A DNA stretch of 64,000 bases, taken from assembly GCF_022539665.2 (NCBI RefSeq), contig NC_081335.1, forward strand, positions 7,440,001-7,504,000, in the 5' to 3' direction. Origin of the DNA: Daphnia carinata (Eukaryota; Arthropoda; Branchiopoda; Diplostraca; Daphniidae). Below, in pieces: positions 1 to 10,294 of the stretch. The position numbers and the translations under genes are program-made. Within the stretch, counting starts at the first letter, position 1; each line of letters begins with the position of its first letter. The notes beneath the pieces are model-generated. The model was not told the DNA's origin. It saw only the letters and a list, made by a program, of their open reading frames with translations, and searched no databases.

Positions 1-945
1 CAAAATGACCGGCTTCTGCCGTAAAAGCAGTTTTGTGTATGTCTTCTTCTTCTATTTCGATTTGCCAGTACCCACTGAACAAATCTAACGTCGAAAATAA
101 CTTGGCTCCGTGTAGGAGGTTTAGTGTGTCCTCAATTCTTGGAAGAGGGTACCGATCTTTTACTGTCACTGCATTTAGATCTCTATAATCAACGCACAGT
201 CTCAATTCACCTGATTTTTTCTTTACCATGACGATGGATGCTCTGAAAGCACTGCGACTTTCCCTAATGATGTTGTATTTGAGCATTTCCTCGATTTGTT
301 GTTTAGCAATCGGTTTTATCGCTTGGGGCATTCTATATGCACCTCTCAATTTTGGGTTTCCTATTGTTTCTATTCTATGCTTTAATACGCTAGTTCTACC
401 TAATTCAATCAATTTAGATGCGAATACATCCCTATGATTATTTAAAACTTGACTAATGTGCACTCTGTCTTTCACAGCTAAGTGTGACAGTTCAAACGTT
501 ATGTTCGAATTTTGTTGAATATTATAAATAGGAGTTACTAATTTTCTAAAATTTATTCTAGTCTCTACTCCGCTAGTTTCTAATGTTAATATGTGATTTG
601 CTACATCTATTTTAGTTTTATACTTATGAAAAAAGTCTAAACCTAGTATACAACCTTCCTGAGCTTCTGGTAAAACGAAAAAATCATGTTGCAAAATACA
701 ATTTGGTGCTAATTTTATGCTAAGTGTGAAATATCCTAATGGGTACATGACGTTCCCTGATGCTGAAATGAACGATTGCTGATTGTGACATTCTAGTTCG
801 ACTAAAATTGCTTTGTGAGGTAGAAGAGCAAATTTATCTGATGACATGATACTGGCTGCTGCACCAGTGTCTATTAGGGCTTGGGATTTTTGTGTACTAA
901 ACTCTACAGGTATTCTAATTAAACTACATGTCTGTTTTGGTTGTT
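1..945 (-). CDS. pol: G1 pol, partial: retropepsin and start of reverse transcriptase
   Basis: Reading leftwards from the end of gag, this frame encodes an aspartic protease with the D-T-G-A-A active-site motif at about 857-871, a second protease block, and then the fingers of a Ty3/Gypsy reverse transcriptase. The RT part shows the CVDYRDLNAVT block (about 190-220) and the TLDLFSGYWQIEI block near 70-110. The gene runs off the window at position 1, so the YxDD palm motif, RNase H and integrase are not visible. The pol frame is -1 relative to gag, the usual arrangement when Pol is made by ribosomal frameshifting. I see no canonical slippery heptamer; the A-rich run just before the gag stop is the only candidate. 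No start codon of its own is expected. The frame is open throughout the visible part. Confidence 0.85.
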
Positions 946-2090
946 CTAATTTGCTTTTTCCTGAAATTTCTTCGGATTTTTGGTCCGACACTCTCTTGCG
1001 ATATGACCTTTGTTGTCGCATCTGTGGCATATTACCGCGTCGTCCTTACTTCGACTACTTGATCTTCGTTTGTTTGAGTCACGAGTTGGGTGAGGGCTTT
1101 TGGACCTCGATCTTTCGTTATTTGATCTATTTCTAGAGCTACTTCTGTCTCTTTGTCTACTCACTGATTCATGGGATTTCCCACGGCTTGACGATCTTTC
1201 ATGTGATCGTGAACGGTTTCTATCGTAGTATCTATCCTTTTCTTGTTTGTATGAATGATCTTGGCGATTTCTATTGTGTGAACTATCTCTAGATGGTTGC
1301 CTGTCTTCCCATTTTACACTACTATTTCTTGTCGAGTCCCTACCTTGACGGTACGTGTCGACACTATTTACTGATGATTCTTGTCCCGCTATCGGTTTTG
1401 TACCTGCTAAATTTAGTTTTATTAAATTACTTTTTAACTCATCTAATTCTGCTCCTAAGTCTCTTTCTGTTTTTTGTGTTTCTAGTTTAAAAATTGATTT
1501 AGGTTCTAATGCCTGGGTACTATAAGCTATCATTTCTGCTTCTAACGCTGCCTTTTTAAAGTTTTCCCAATTTGGTGTAGAGGGGTATTTACTGTGAAAA
1601 AGAATTGTTTTGATCTGTGGAAGTAATCCTTCTAACAACATTTTTATAAAAGTATCATCTTTTAGTGCTATTAATTGTCTGCATGGACCTTGGGCTTCGT
1701 CCCCTTCCTCATAATAGATGGAATTGAATGCCTGTTCGATTTTGTTAATGAAGTGTCTTACTGGTTGATTTGGTGATTGTTTGACTGAAAATAACTGTGT
1801 CTTTTGTTTAGCGCTATCTGCTGGGTGTTGGAAATGTTCCTTCAGTGCAATTTTCCATTCGTTGTATGTTTCTCTCGGAAACTCTCTTAGACGCTCTACA
1901 TACCATTGTAAGGCTGCTCCCTTCAAACGCGTAGCTAAGAATTTTTTTACAGATTCCCTGGGCCATTCGTGGATTGTGGCTATTGCCTCTGCATCGCGTA
2001 GCCATACCTTAATAGGTTGATCATTTACATTTCCGCTATATATTGGTATAGTTTGGACTTCGTCTTTTCTGGAGATAGCTGCTGCTAAGG
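946..2090 (-). pseudogene. gag: G1 gag, C-terminal half (capsid and nucleocapsid), cut off by FB1
   Basis: This is the downstream half of the G1 Gag protein. It contains a capsid-like alpha-helical region (motif KFLATRLKGAALQWY, about 1,910-1,950), a long Arg/Ser/Asp-rich stretch resembling an SR tail (about 1,060-1,400), and a single CCHC zinc knuckle CHRCDNKGHIAREC just before the stop at 946. The frame stays open upstream through the foldback terminal repeat to 2,274, giving an artificial N-terminus rich in Trp-Ala-Phe-Phe repeats. That extension is transposon sequence, not Gag. The missing N-terminal half is at 8,294-9,767 in the same frame. It is probably non-functional as it stands, because the insertion separates it from its promoter and leader. 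Confidence 0.85.
2082..2090. repeat. Left 9-bp target-site duplication of FB1 (CTGCTAAGG)
   Basis: The same 9 bases occur at 8,285-8,293. One copy sits on each side of the inverted repeats of FB1. Removing 2,091-8,284 plus one copy brings the two gag halves back into the same reading frame. Confidence 0.85.
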
Positions 2091-2557
2091 ATTGGCGGAG
2101 AAAAAGGCCCAGACGAAAAAGGCCCAGACGAAAAAGGCCCGCGAAAAAGGCCCATACGAAAAAGGCCCACACGAAAAAGGCCCACTTTTTTCCAAATTGA
2201 AAAGTGGGCCTTTTTCTCCATTGGACTGGGCCTTTTTCTCCGTTAAATTTCCAAATTCCTACAATCTTTAACATGTTTCCAAAAAATATTTCCCACCTCC
2301 TATTCCGTGGAAGTTGGAATGTACAAAGGTTGCTGAAACCGTGACTTTCAATAAGGTTTGCCGATGAAACAATGTTAGCGTTTGTACGCTAGGTAATTTA
2401 TATTTTTTTATTCGGTAGCAATCTGATTTTGAATTATGTTAGTATATATCTATTGCTAATATCCCGTTAAATAAAGTTCATTTTTCACAATTTTTGTTTA
2501 TTGAACTACTATAGCTGCTTTAAATATAATATAAGAAATACATGTTTTTCGCACTTA
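2091..2557 (+). repeat. FB1 left terminal inverted repeat with 15-bp tandem units
   Basis: It starts ATTGGCGGAG, then carries units of the form AAAAAGGCCC-AGACG (15 bp, sometimes shortened to 13 bp) at 2,098-2,180. The same unit then appears inverted around 2,205-2,245, so the arm contains its own hairpin. The non-repetitive inner part (2,250-2,557) matches the reverse complement of the right arm closely by eye, with scattered mismatches and small indels. Confidence 0.85.
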
Positions 2558-2605
2558 TCGTGTGAAATTTATATAGTAGTTTTGAAAGTAAAAAAAAGAA
2601 TATTA

Positions 2606-4552
2606 TAATTCAATATTGATTCTCATACCATTTATTTCCTTATCACATTTTCAATTCTTCACACAATTACAAAGAGCCAAATTAATGTATTAAAATCATA
2701 ACCTACTGCTATAACTATGCCAGCTAGGCGGTGACTGCTGACTGGGATTGGAGCGCTTTTCACCCAAGCAATAAATATTTCGAGCAAAACAGGAATATTT
2801 GATTTGCCTAGGAACATCTATCAGTAAAACTTAAATAGTTAATGCATTGCTTTTGTTACAGAGCAACCTTTTGTTAAAGAATAACGTCACCTTTAGTACG
2901 AGAGAACCATCTACGTCTCTGGTAAGAACGCGCGCTTTTCCAGCAATTATAAATGATTTTTTACGTTCTTCGTGTCTTGTTTTCCCTTATGCACATTTTC
3001 TAGCATCTATTGGTTACCTTATTACACACACATACTACAGTGAAATATAAGGAAGCTTTGCACTTGACGTTATCAAAGCTACTAACAATTACAAATCCAT
3101 TGTAATTATTTTATACCATGAAGAACTTTTTTATGGGAGTCTGTTATTAGTGAAGACACTAAACCTTTTAAAATGAATCTTAGATTTTGTTTCTTTAAAT
3201 TTTCCACGGTCATGGAAAGCATGCTAGTGTATTGTTATAAAAAACTATCACGACATGGCTTGCACATGAAAGAACACGAGTTTAGCTCGTCAATGAGACA
3301 GTATCATTATTTCATACGATAAATTTGCCTGTTTTTCTTTGGTTTATTCACTTAATGTTCTTTCTTTTCAGTTTAATTTTTCTTAATGTTGGTTTGTCTT
3401 TTTTTCTGTAGTTATTGTTTTCTCTTTTCCTTTTCTTCGTTTCGTTCAGCGCAATTTATGTTACTTTCTGATTTGATCTCGTTCATTAATTGATTTGGCA
3501 AGCAATTCCACATAGTCTTTTACCTATTGCAATACAGAAAGGTTAAAAGTTTTGAAGATCTTACAAATATTTTTGTCAAATTGAAAGTTTACCCGAAAAC
3601 CTTCAGCTATTTGCAGAGCACCATTTCATGCCTGTTTCTCTTCAATACTTCTTGCATTTGAACTTCAGCTTGGCCTACCAAGATTTTCATTTTTGGTTTA
3701 AGTTTTATTTTCTTTCATTTTAATCGTTGCCACTTCTGGATCTGAAGTGGTCTTTTTCAGAATGGGTGAGGAATTAGATAGTTCTCCAAAATCACATTTG
3801 CTGGAAACTAGGCAGCCTTCACTGTTAAAAATTGGTGTTGGCAGTGTACTTGCTAGTCTTGGTTTAGGAATTTCTGTTTTAACAAACTCTGAAAGACCAG
3901 AGGTTGATGACACAGAAGCTGCCTTGGTGGCTCAAGCATGTTTGGCAATTCAGGACCTCTTCTTCTTACTTTTCCTTTTTAATTTCTTGTTCATTCCCTC
4001 TAACTTCCGTTTAAGTTTGATTTTCGTTGTCTTATCAGACAATTCCAGTTTTTTCCCTGAAAATCAATGGAATAAACTGGCCGGTCTTCCTTAAATGTAA
4101 ATGTTAACACATACCTGTTAAGTGTGAGGTGTTCATTCGGTTTATGTTCTTTCTTTTCAGTTTTCTTTTTCTTAATGTTTGCTTTTCTCGTTTTCTCTTG
4201 TTATTCCTTTCTCTTTTCCTATTCTTCGATGCGTTCAGCCAACTTCTTTTACAATTTGATTTGATTTCATCTTGTTTCTTAATAGATTTAGCAAGCAATT
4301 CCACATGGTTTCTTACCTATTGCAATACAGAAAGGTTAAAATTATTTAAAATCTTACATTGTCAAATTGAAAGTTTACCTGAAAACCTTCAGCTCTTTGC
4401 AGAGCACCTTTTCACGCCTGTTTCTCTTCAATACTTCTCGCATTCAACTTCAGTTTGGCCATCCAAGATTTTCACTTTGGCTTTGAGTTTTTTTTTTTAT
4501 CGTTGCCACTTTTGAATCTAAAGTGGTCTTGTTCAGAATGGGTGAGGGATAA
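2606..4552 (+). repeat. Left arm of FB1 inner palindrome
   Basis: This arm is the reverse complement of 4,983-6,688 with many small differences. It is longer than the right arm because it holds about 230 extra bases at about 2,712-2,940 that the right arm lacks. The two arms are separated by a loop at 4,553-4,982. The sequence includes gene-fragment copies described separately. Confidence 0.8.
3100..4552 (-). pseudogene. Captured gene fragment, minus copy in FB1 palindrome
   Basis: Read leftwards, this arm holds alternating exon-like blocks: a Lys/Arg-rich coiled-coil block (about 4,104-4,304, with ELLAKSI near its start) and a Ser/Thr/Pro-rich block (3,698-3,913, with SSTSGLSEFVKTEIP). GT..AG introns of about 58-69 bp lie between blocks, at the same places as in the plus-strand copy. 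The coiled-coil block occurs again near 3,340-3,530, so the exon pair is tandemly duplicated within the arm. Frameshifts and stops break it. I do not recognise the parent gene. The lysine-rich coiled coil is reminiscent of P-element/THAP-type transposases but nothing diagnostic is present. It is best read as a gene fragment captured by the transposon. Confidence 0.6.
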
Positions 4553-6400
4553 TGTATCTACAGTTGACGATCTCAATAGCAATAACGTTGGTGTTGAACA
4601 GGAAGAATGTCTAGCAGCTAACACCTCACACTTAACAGGTATGTGTTAATCTTTACGTTTAAGGAAGACAGGCCAGCTTATTCCATCTATTTTCAGGGAA
4701 AAGGCTGGATTTGTCTGATAGAACAATGAAAACCAAACTTAAAAGGAGTTAGAAAAATTGAAGAAGAAGAAATTAAAAAAGAAAAATAACAAGAAGTGGT
4801 CCTGAATTGCCCAACTTGCACAAGCCACCGAGGCAGCATCAGTGTCATCAACCTCTGATCCCACAGAGTTTGTCAAAACAGGTATTCCTGAACCAAGACC
4901 AACAAGTACACCGCTAACACCAATTTTCAACAGCGAAGGCTGCCTAGTATTCAGCAAATTTGATTTAGGAGAACCATCTAATCCCTCACCCATTCTGAAC
5001 AAGAACACTTTAGATTGAAAAGTAGCAACGATAAAAAAAAAACTCAAAGCCAAAGTGAAAATCTTGGATGGCCAAGCTGAAGTTGGAATGTGAGAAGTAT
5101 TGAAGAGAAACAGGCATGAAAAGGTGCTTTGCAAAGAGCTGAAGGTTTTCAGGTAACCTTTCAATTTGACATACATATTTGTAAGATCTTAAATAATTTT
5201 AACCTTTCTGTATTGCAATAGGTAAAAAACAATGTGGAATGGCTTGCTAAATCTATTATGAAACAAGATGAAATCAAATCAGATAGTAAAAAGAAGTTGG
5301 CTGAACGCATCGAAGAATAGGAAAAGAGAAAGGAATAACAACAGAAAACGAGAAAAGCCAACATTAAGAAAAAGAAAACTGAGAAGAAAGAACATAAACT
5401 GAATGAACGCCTCACACTTAACAGGTATGTGTTAACATTTACATTTAAGGAAGACCGGCCAGTTTATTCCATTGATTTTCAGGGGAAAAGCTGGAATTGT
5501 CTGATAAGACAACGAAAATCCAATTTAAACGGAAGTTAGAGGGAATGAAGAAGAAATTAAAAAGAAAAAGTAAGAAGAAGAGGTCCTGAATTGCCAAACA
5601 TGCTCGAGCCACCAAGGCAGTATCTGTGTCATCAACCTCTGGTCTTTCAGAGTTTGTTAAAACAGAAATTCCTCAACCAAGACTAGCAAGTACACTGGCA
5701 ACACCAATTTTTAACAGTGAAGGCTGCCTAGTTTCCAGCAAATGTGATTTTGGAGAACTATCTAATTCCTCACCCATTCTGAAAAAGACCACTTTATATC
5801 CAGAAGTGGCAACGATTAAAATGAAAGAAAATAAAACTTAAACCAAAAATGAATATCTTGGTAGGCCAAGCTGAAGCTGAGAATGCAAGAAGCATTGAAG
5901 AAAAACAGGCATGAAATGGTGCTCTGCAAATAGCTGAAGGTTTTCAGGTAAACTTTCAATTTGACAAAAATATTTGTAAGATCTTCAAAACTTTAAACCT
6001 TTCTGTATTGCAATAGGTAAAAAACTATGTGGAATTGCTTGCCAAATCAATTAATGAACGAGATCAAATCAGAAAGTAACATAAATTGCGCTGAACGAAT
6101 CGAAGAAAAGGAAAAGAGAAAGGAATAACAACAGAAAAAGAGAAAAGCCAACATTAAGAAAAATAAAACTGAAAAGAAAGAACATAAAGTGAATAAACTA
6201 AAGAAAAAAGGCAAATTTACCGTATGAAAGACTGATACTGACTCATGGATGAGCTAAACTCTTGTTCTTTCATGTGCAGCCATGTCGTGATAGTTTTATA
6301 GAAAAATACACTGGCATGCCTTCCATGATCGTGGAAAATTTGAAGAAAAAATATCTTAGATTCATTTAAAAAGGTTAAGTGTCTTCACTAATAACAGACT
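4553..6400 (+). pseudogene. Captured gene fragment, plus copy with loop exon, in FB1
   Basis: The loop (4,553-4,982) contributes an exon-like stretch with STVDDLNSNNVGVEQEECLA that is not repeated elsewhere, ending at a GT donor. Then come the Ser/Thr/Pro-rich block (about 4,690-5,090), the coiled-coil block (about 5,222-5,424), an intron 5,425-5,482 (58 bp), a second Ser/Thr/Pro-rich block (5,483-5,947, including the open stretch 5,626-5,841), an intron 5,948-6,016 (69 bp) and a second coiled-coil block (from 6,017). Splice sites match between the duplicated blocks. Stops and indels make it non-coding now. The source gene is unknown. Retained introns show it was copied as DNA, not by reverse transcription. 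Confidence 0.6.
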
Positions 6401-6688
6401 CATTTTTAAAAAAAGTCCGTCATGGTAGAAAATTGATTTGTCATTATTAGTAGCTTTGTTAACGTAAAGTGTAAAGCTTCCTTATATCTCAATGTATTAT
6501 GTGATGTGTAATTAGGTAATCAATAGCTGCTTGAAAATGTGCAAAAGGTGAAAACAGGACACGAAGAACGAACAGAATTACTTATAGCAGTAGGTTATGA
6601 TTTTAATATATTTATTGGGCTCTTTGTAATTGTTAAAAGAATTGAAAATGTATAAGGAATAAATGGTATTAGAATCAATATTGAATTA
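4983..6688 (-). repeat. Right arm of FB1 inner palindrome
   Basis: This is the inverted partner of 2,606-4,552. Its right end (TATTGAATTA) directly abuts the small element at 6,689, which therefore inserted at, or created, the present edge of the palindrome. Confidence 0.8.
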
Positions 6689-7501
6689 GGGGAGACTGGG
6701 GTGAGCCGGGACAGTGGGTGAAGTGGGACAGCTAGAGGAAAAATAGAAGTAATTGATTTAAAATTAAAAAAAAAATATATGTTATTAGTATTTGTGTTTC
6801 CTATTTAGGGTAAAAGTTTTAAACGAATATGTGAAAAAATACAAAAGTTATGTAGAAAATTTAAAAAACGGTATTTTTTTCCTTAAATTTTTCGCCGCGA
6901 TTTAGTGTTTTTCTTCACAATACTACAAGTAGTTAATATTTTATACATACAAACAGGTAGTCTATTCATTTCTCTATCGTTTGCAAAAAAAAAAAATTTA
7001 ATTTTAGGACCATTATTTTGAGGGGAAATTGTATTTTTACCAAAAGACTTTTTTTGGGGCTGGTTGGGACAGCAAATGTGCCTGAAATTGAACAGTAGTG
7101 GGTGGAGTTAAAGGCGGAGCTACAAAAACAGCGTTGCATTAATTAGTAAAAAAGTTACATTTCTAACTAACTTACTTCTTTAAAAAAAAGAGTATATTTA
7201 GTAGTATCCTACTGATTTATTACAATTTTTTTAATGTATTTTATGAGTATAAACTTAGGGTGTCCCACATCACCCACCCTGGTGTCCCAATTCACCCAAC
7301 ACCATAGGCTCCTCCCTCAAATTTTTCAAAACTTTAAAAATCTGTAAGACGTAAATTATTTATTATAAAATTCGGAAAAAAAACACGGAGGTAAAGAAAG
7401 GTACAGCAAAAATATAAATCCAGTCAAAAATAAAATCAAGCAATTTGTGAAGGAGTTATGGAACAAAAACAAAAGGTGTCCCAAATCACCCCAGTCTCCC
7501 C
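6689..7501. mobile_element. 813-bp non-autonomous DNA element with 16-bp TIRs and TA duplication
   Basis: The ends are perfect 16-bp inverted repeats, GGGGAGACTGGGGTGA at 6,689-6,704 and its complement at 7,486-7,501, flanked by TA at 6,687-6,688 and 7,502-7,503. The interior is AT-rich with further copies of a GTGGGACA/TGTCCC motif near both ends (about 6,721-6,731 and 7,260-7,290). No protein is encoded. The TA duplication suggests a Tc1/mariner-like or other TA-targeting family; I cannot name the superfamily with certainty. Confidence 0.75.
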
Positions 7502-7503
7502 TA

Positions 7504-7784
7504 CATAATCTTTGTTTTGGTCCTTGCCTCAGACGATAATTTAAGTTTGTAATATTATTCCTATAAACATTATTTATCAAATGTTAATGATAATAAACTA
7601 GTCTTCGTGGTAACATATATTTTTGTTCCCAGCAACCACAAAAGCCCCGCGGAACTCATTCAGTTTCCGTATTCCCAACGAATCAGTGGTCTTTACCTAT
7701 GGCATAAGTATCGACAAAAAGAAGCTATATGGGAGATGGACTGGGGGTTGGGGGAATAATGAAAGAGGGTGGACAGAACAAGGC
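7504..7784. other. FB1 interior, no recognised feature
   Basis: About 280 bases between the small TA-flanked element and the right terminal repeat, not matched in the left half of FB1. A short open stretch on the plus strand (about 7,633-7,787) begins after a possible splice acceptor (TTCCCAG), but no domain can be supported. Confidence 0.4.
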
Positions 7785-8284
7785 TAAGTGCGAAAAACAT
7801 TTATTTTTTGTATTATATTTAAAAAAGCGATGGTAGTTCAATAAACAAAAATTGTGAAAAATGAACTTTATTAAACGGGATATTAGCAATATATAAATAC
7901 TAATATAATCCGAAATTAGATTGCAACCGAATAAATAATCAAAGATTAACTAGCGTACAAACGCTAACATTGTTTGATCTCTGCAAACCTTAAAGAAAAT
8001 CACGGTTTCAGCAACCTTTGTACATTCCAAATTCCACGGAATAGGAGGTGGGGAATACAATTTTCGAAACAAACATAAAGTTTGTAAGAAAATGGAAATT
8101 GAGCGGAGAAAAAGGCCCAGTCCAATGGAGAAAAAGGCCCACTTTTGAATTTGGAAAAAAGTGGGCCTTTTTCGTATGGGCCTTTTTCGTCTGGGCCTTT
8201 TTCGCGGGCCTTTTTCGTCTGGGCCTTTTTCGCGGGCCTTTTTCGTCTGGGCCTTTTTCGTCTGGGCCTTTTTGTCCGACCTCC
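7785..8284 (-). repeat. FB1 right terminal inverted repeat with 15-bp tandem units
   Basis: Reverse complement of the left arm, with a longer array. Units around GGGCCTTTTTCGTCT repeat from about 8,160 to 8,275, and inverted units stand at 8,105-8,140. Both arms open reading frames into the neighbouring gag halves by chance, because the 15-bp unit keeps frame and lacks stops. Confidence 0.85.
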
Positions 8285-8293
8285 CTGCTAAGG
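8285..8293. repeat. Right 9-bp target-site duplication of FB1 (CTGCTAAGG)
   Basis: Identical to 2,082-2,090. Confidence 0.85.
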
Positions 8294-9767
8294 CACGCAT
8301 GTCTTCGTTTGCTGCCATTTCTATCGATTGTATCTGTGGTCTATTAATAGTCCCTATATCTACCTCTTTAGTAGCTTTCAGTTCAAAGTTTTCTTGTTGT
8401 AATGCTTCTAAGTTTAGTTTTAAGGTGTTGTATTCTCTTCCTAGAGTATCTACTTGTTTAGTCGCCTGCCTTTCTAGCTGGAGGGCTTGTTTTAGTTCTT
8501 CAATTTCAATTTCTAGGAAACTAATTTTTCTACTACTTATCGCTAGATTGTGTTGGGCAATTTCAATTTCGTTGTTGCTTGCGGCGATCGCAATGTTTGT
8601 CTTGAATTCCCTTAATTGATTTTCTAGTGCTTGGTTTGCGGTTTGCAATTGGTTATTTTCGTCTGTTTGACGGGTCTGATTTAGTTGGAGGGCTTGTGAA
8701 TTTGATTGAGTGACGTTTAATTCCTGTCTAAGTTGATTGTTTTCTAGTTGTAATTTTAGCAAGTTGTCTTTTTGTTCTACTTGTTCCCTTCTTAGTTGAT
8801 CTACTTCTACCTGTTTTAATTCAGCTGATTTTGAAATTTCTTTATTTTTCCTTGCTTGATCCAGAATTAGCTTTTTGTGTTCTTCCTGAAGCGTTACAAT
8901 TTCTTTTTCTTGTCCAATGCTTTTAGTTTCTAGAGCTTTGTAGCTGATCTGTAATTTATCTAGGTCGATTTGAGTTGCGGTAAACTTATTTAGTAGACTG
9001 GTTCCTTCTTCGAGGAGTTGTGCTTCCCTAAGTTTTAGCTTGTCTACCTCGTTTCGTAGCCTAGCTTTTTCGTTCACTAATTTAGATTTTACTGACGAGT
9101 GTTCTGATTCTACTTTTTTAATTGTGGACTCTAACAATTGTACGTCTTGGGTCTTTTTTACTAACGTAGAAATTAAATTTGATTTTTCTTCTTGAGTTTG
9201 TTCTAATTGCTGGGATAAATTCTGTGCTTGGTATTCTATTGCTTGTTGATGAGCGGCGGTTGTGTGAATTAATGTTAGACCTTGATTTTCGAGTTCTTGG
9301 ATCTTCGTCTCTGCTGCTATTAGCTTTTCTGTAATTAATTTGTATTCTAAATCTTTTTCTTTTAACCTTGTTTTTAACTGTTTTGTTGCTAATTTGTCTT
9401 TAGTTGTTTCTAACTCTAATTTGTATCGCTTTATTGATTGATGGATCCCTAATAAAGCGGTTTTCAAAAAATCTCTTTCTTCTAGTAATCTGTTCTTCTT
9501 CTTACTGGGTAGATTTTCGTTTGAGTGATACTTAGTTAACTGTTTCTCTTCGTCGCTTTCTTTTGGACTGTCTTCTGCACTTCTAGTCCGTTTTATTGGA
9601 ACTATCCGAACTTCTGAAATCTCGGTATCTAATTTAGGGTAAACCTTCTGTGTTGACCGTTTGGTGTCAACCAAACTCTTTCTAATAGGACGCTCTTTCA
9701 CAGCTAACGACTCGTCTACTGGGGCTGTTGGTTTGTATAGATCTACCGTTAAATTGTCAGATGACAT
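8294..9767 (-). pseudogene. gag: G1 gag, N-terminal half: long coiled coil
   Basis: From an ATG at 9,767, about 490 codons run leftwards into FB1. The first ~95 residues are charged and basic. Residues ~95-480 form an almost continuous coiled coil (heptads rich in Leu, Glu, Gln, Lys, such as LRQELNVTQSNSQALQLNQ). This is an unusual Gag N-terminus; most Ty3/Gypsy Gags start with a short matrix-like or disordered region. The coding frame is the same as that of the capsid half at 946-2,090. The frame continues through the FB1 repeat as an Arg/Lys/Pro-rich artificial tail to 7,950. As it stands the product would have no capsid or zinc knuckle. A filament-like assembly role for the coiled coil is inference. 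Confidence 0.8.
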
Positions 9768-9785
9768 TTAAATGACTTGCCCTTA

Positions 9786-9970
9786 TATCGCGGGGAGTGT
9801 TGACGTCTGACGACCGTCTGCGATGTCTCGGATGGTAGGTGCCTGTTGTTCTTCAGGGTTTTTGGGCTGGAAAACTTCTATCGCGGGGAGTTTAGACGTC
9901 TGCTGACCGTCTGCGATATCTCGAACGGATCGTGTTGTTCTGCTCTGCAGGGTTCCGGGCTGTAAATCTT
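9786..9970 (-). repeat. Two tandem ~93-bp repeats in the G1 leader
   Basis: Units 9,786-9,878 and 9,879-9,970 share blocks such as TATCGCGGGGAGT and GACCGTCTGCGAT. On the minus strand the units are open in the same frame as gag and encode a repeated DIADG-xQTS-LPAI motif, ending with a stop (9,783-9,785) 15 bases before the gag ATG. Confidence 0.7.
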
Positions 9971-9990
9971 TTGAACGAAGTTCAAAACTG

Positions 9991-10003
9991 GACACGTTCA
10001 CCA
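9991..10003 (-). promoter_or_regulatory. Probable G1 primer binding site
   Basis: TGGTGAACGTGTC follows the LTR end ACA by two bases, the same spacing (ACA-NN-TGG) as in G7, G8 and G9. It would pair with a tRNA ending GACACGTTCACCA; I could not assign which tRNA. Confidence 0.5.
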
Positions 10004-10005
10004 AA

Positions 10006-10294
10006 TGTAGTGTGCATAATGTTAAATGATATTAAACAATGCACGTATTTGTTTCGCATGAATGTATTAACTCCTGACACAGCACGATACATTAAAGCAC
10101 TCTATAAGTCACGGTGTTAACTCCTTGACGTCGCAACCGTGGGCGCGTCTTTTATAGATAACGCGGGATCGTGAGTTGCGACTCAAGGCGTGGACGTGGC
10201 TGCCTACGTGGCTGTAGGCTTCCTTGGAAGCGTCGTGGGTGGTAAGTAGATGCTTGGGTGCCTCGTTGCCGTGCGTGGTAGGGGTGCCGGTGAT
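10006..10294 (-). repeat. Probable 5' LTR of G1
   Basis: On the minus strand this stretch starts TGTCAATCACCGG, contains a TATAAAAG box at about 10,152-10,160 and ends with ACA at 10,006 just before the primer site. The 3' LTR is outside the window, so the start is inferred from the TGT and from the point where similarity of the overlapping ORF to its relatives stops. Confidence 0.5.

Larger units (their letters stand above)
2091..8284. mobile_element. FB1: foldback-type DNA transposon (Mutator/FB-NOF-like), no transposase
   Basis: The element is bounded by a 9-bp duplication (CTGCTAAGG). It has terminal inverted repeats of about 470-500 bp (2,091-2,557 and 7,785-8,284) whose outer parts are arrays of a short unit around AAAAAGGCCC. 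Long inverted repeats built of short tandem repeats plus 9-bp duplications are the known hallmarks of Drosophila foldback (FB) elements and related Mutator-superfamily groups; the assignment rests on structure only. Inside are a second large palindrome (2,606-6,688) and a smaller TA-flanked element (6,689-7,501). No transposase reading frame is visible, so it would depend on an enzyme supplied elsewhere. It disrupts the gag gene of G1. The exact outer ends differ slightly: ATTGGCGG at the left, GGAGGTCGG at the right. Confidence 0.82.

Noticed and set aside
2036..2274. Open frames with Trp-Ala-Phe-Phe or Gly-Leu-Phe-Arg repeats at both FB1 ends
   Set aside because: They are translations of the 15-bp transposon repeat, open only because the unit keeps frame; no independent gene evidence.
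6689..7501. Part of the FB1 palindrome
   Set aside because: It has its own perfect 16-bp inverted ends and TA flanks and no counterpart in the left arm, so it is a separate insertion.
7633..7787. Possible THAP-type zinc finger exon
   Set aside because: Only a loose FSFRIPNE resemblance; the required Cys/His and Trp residues are not visible.
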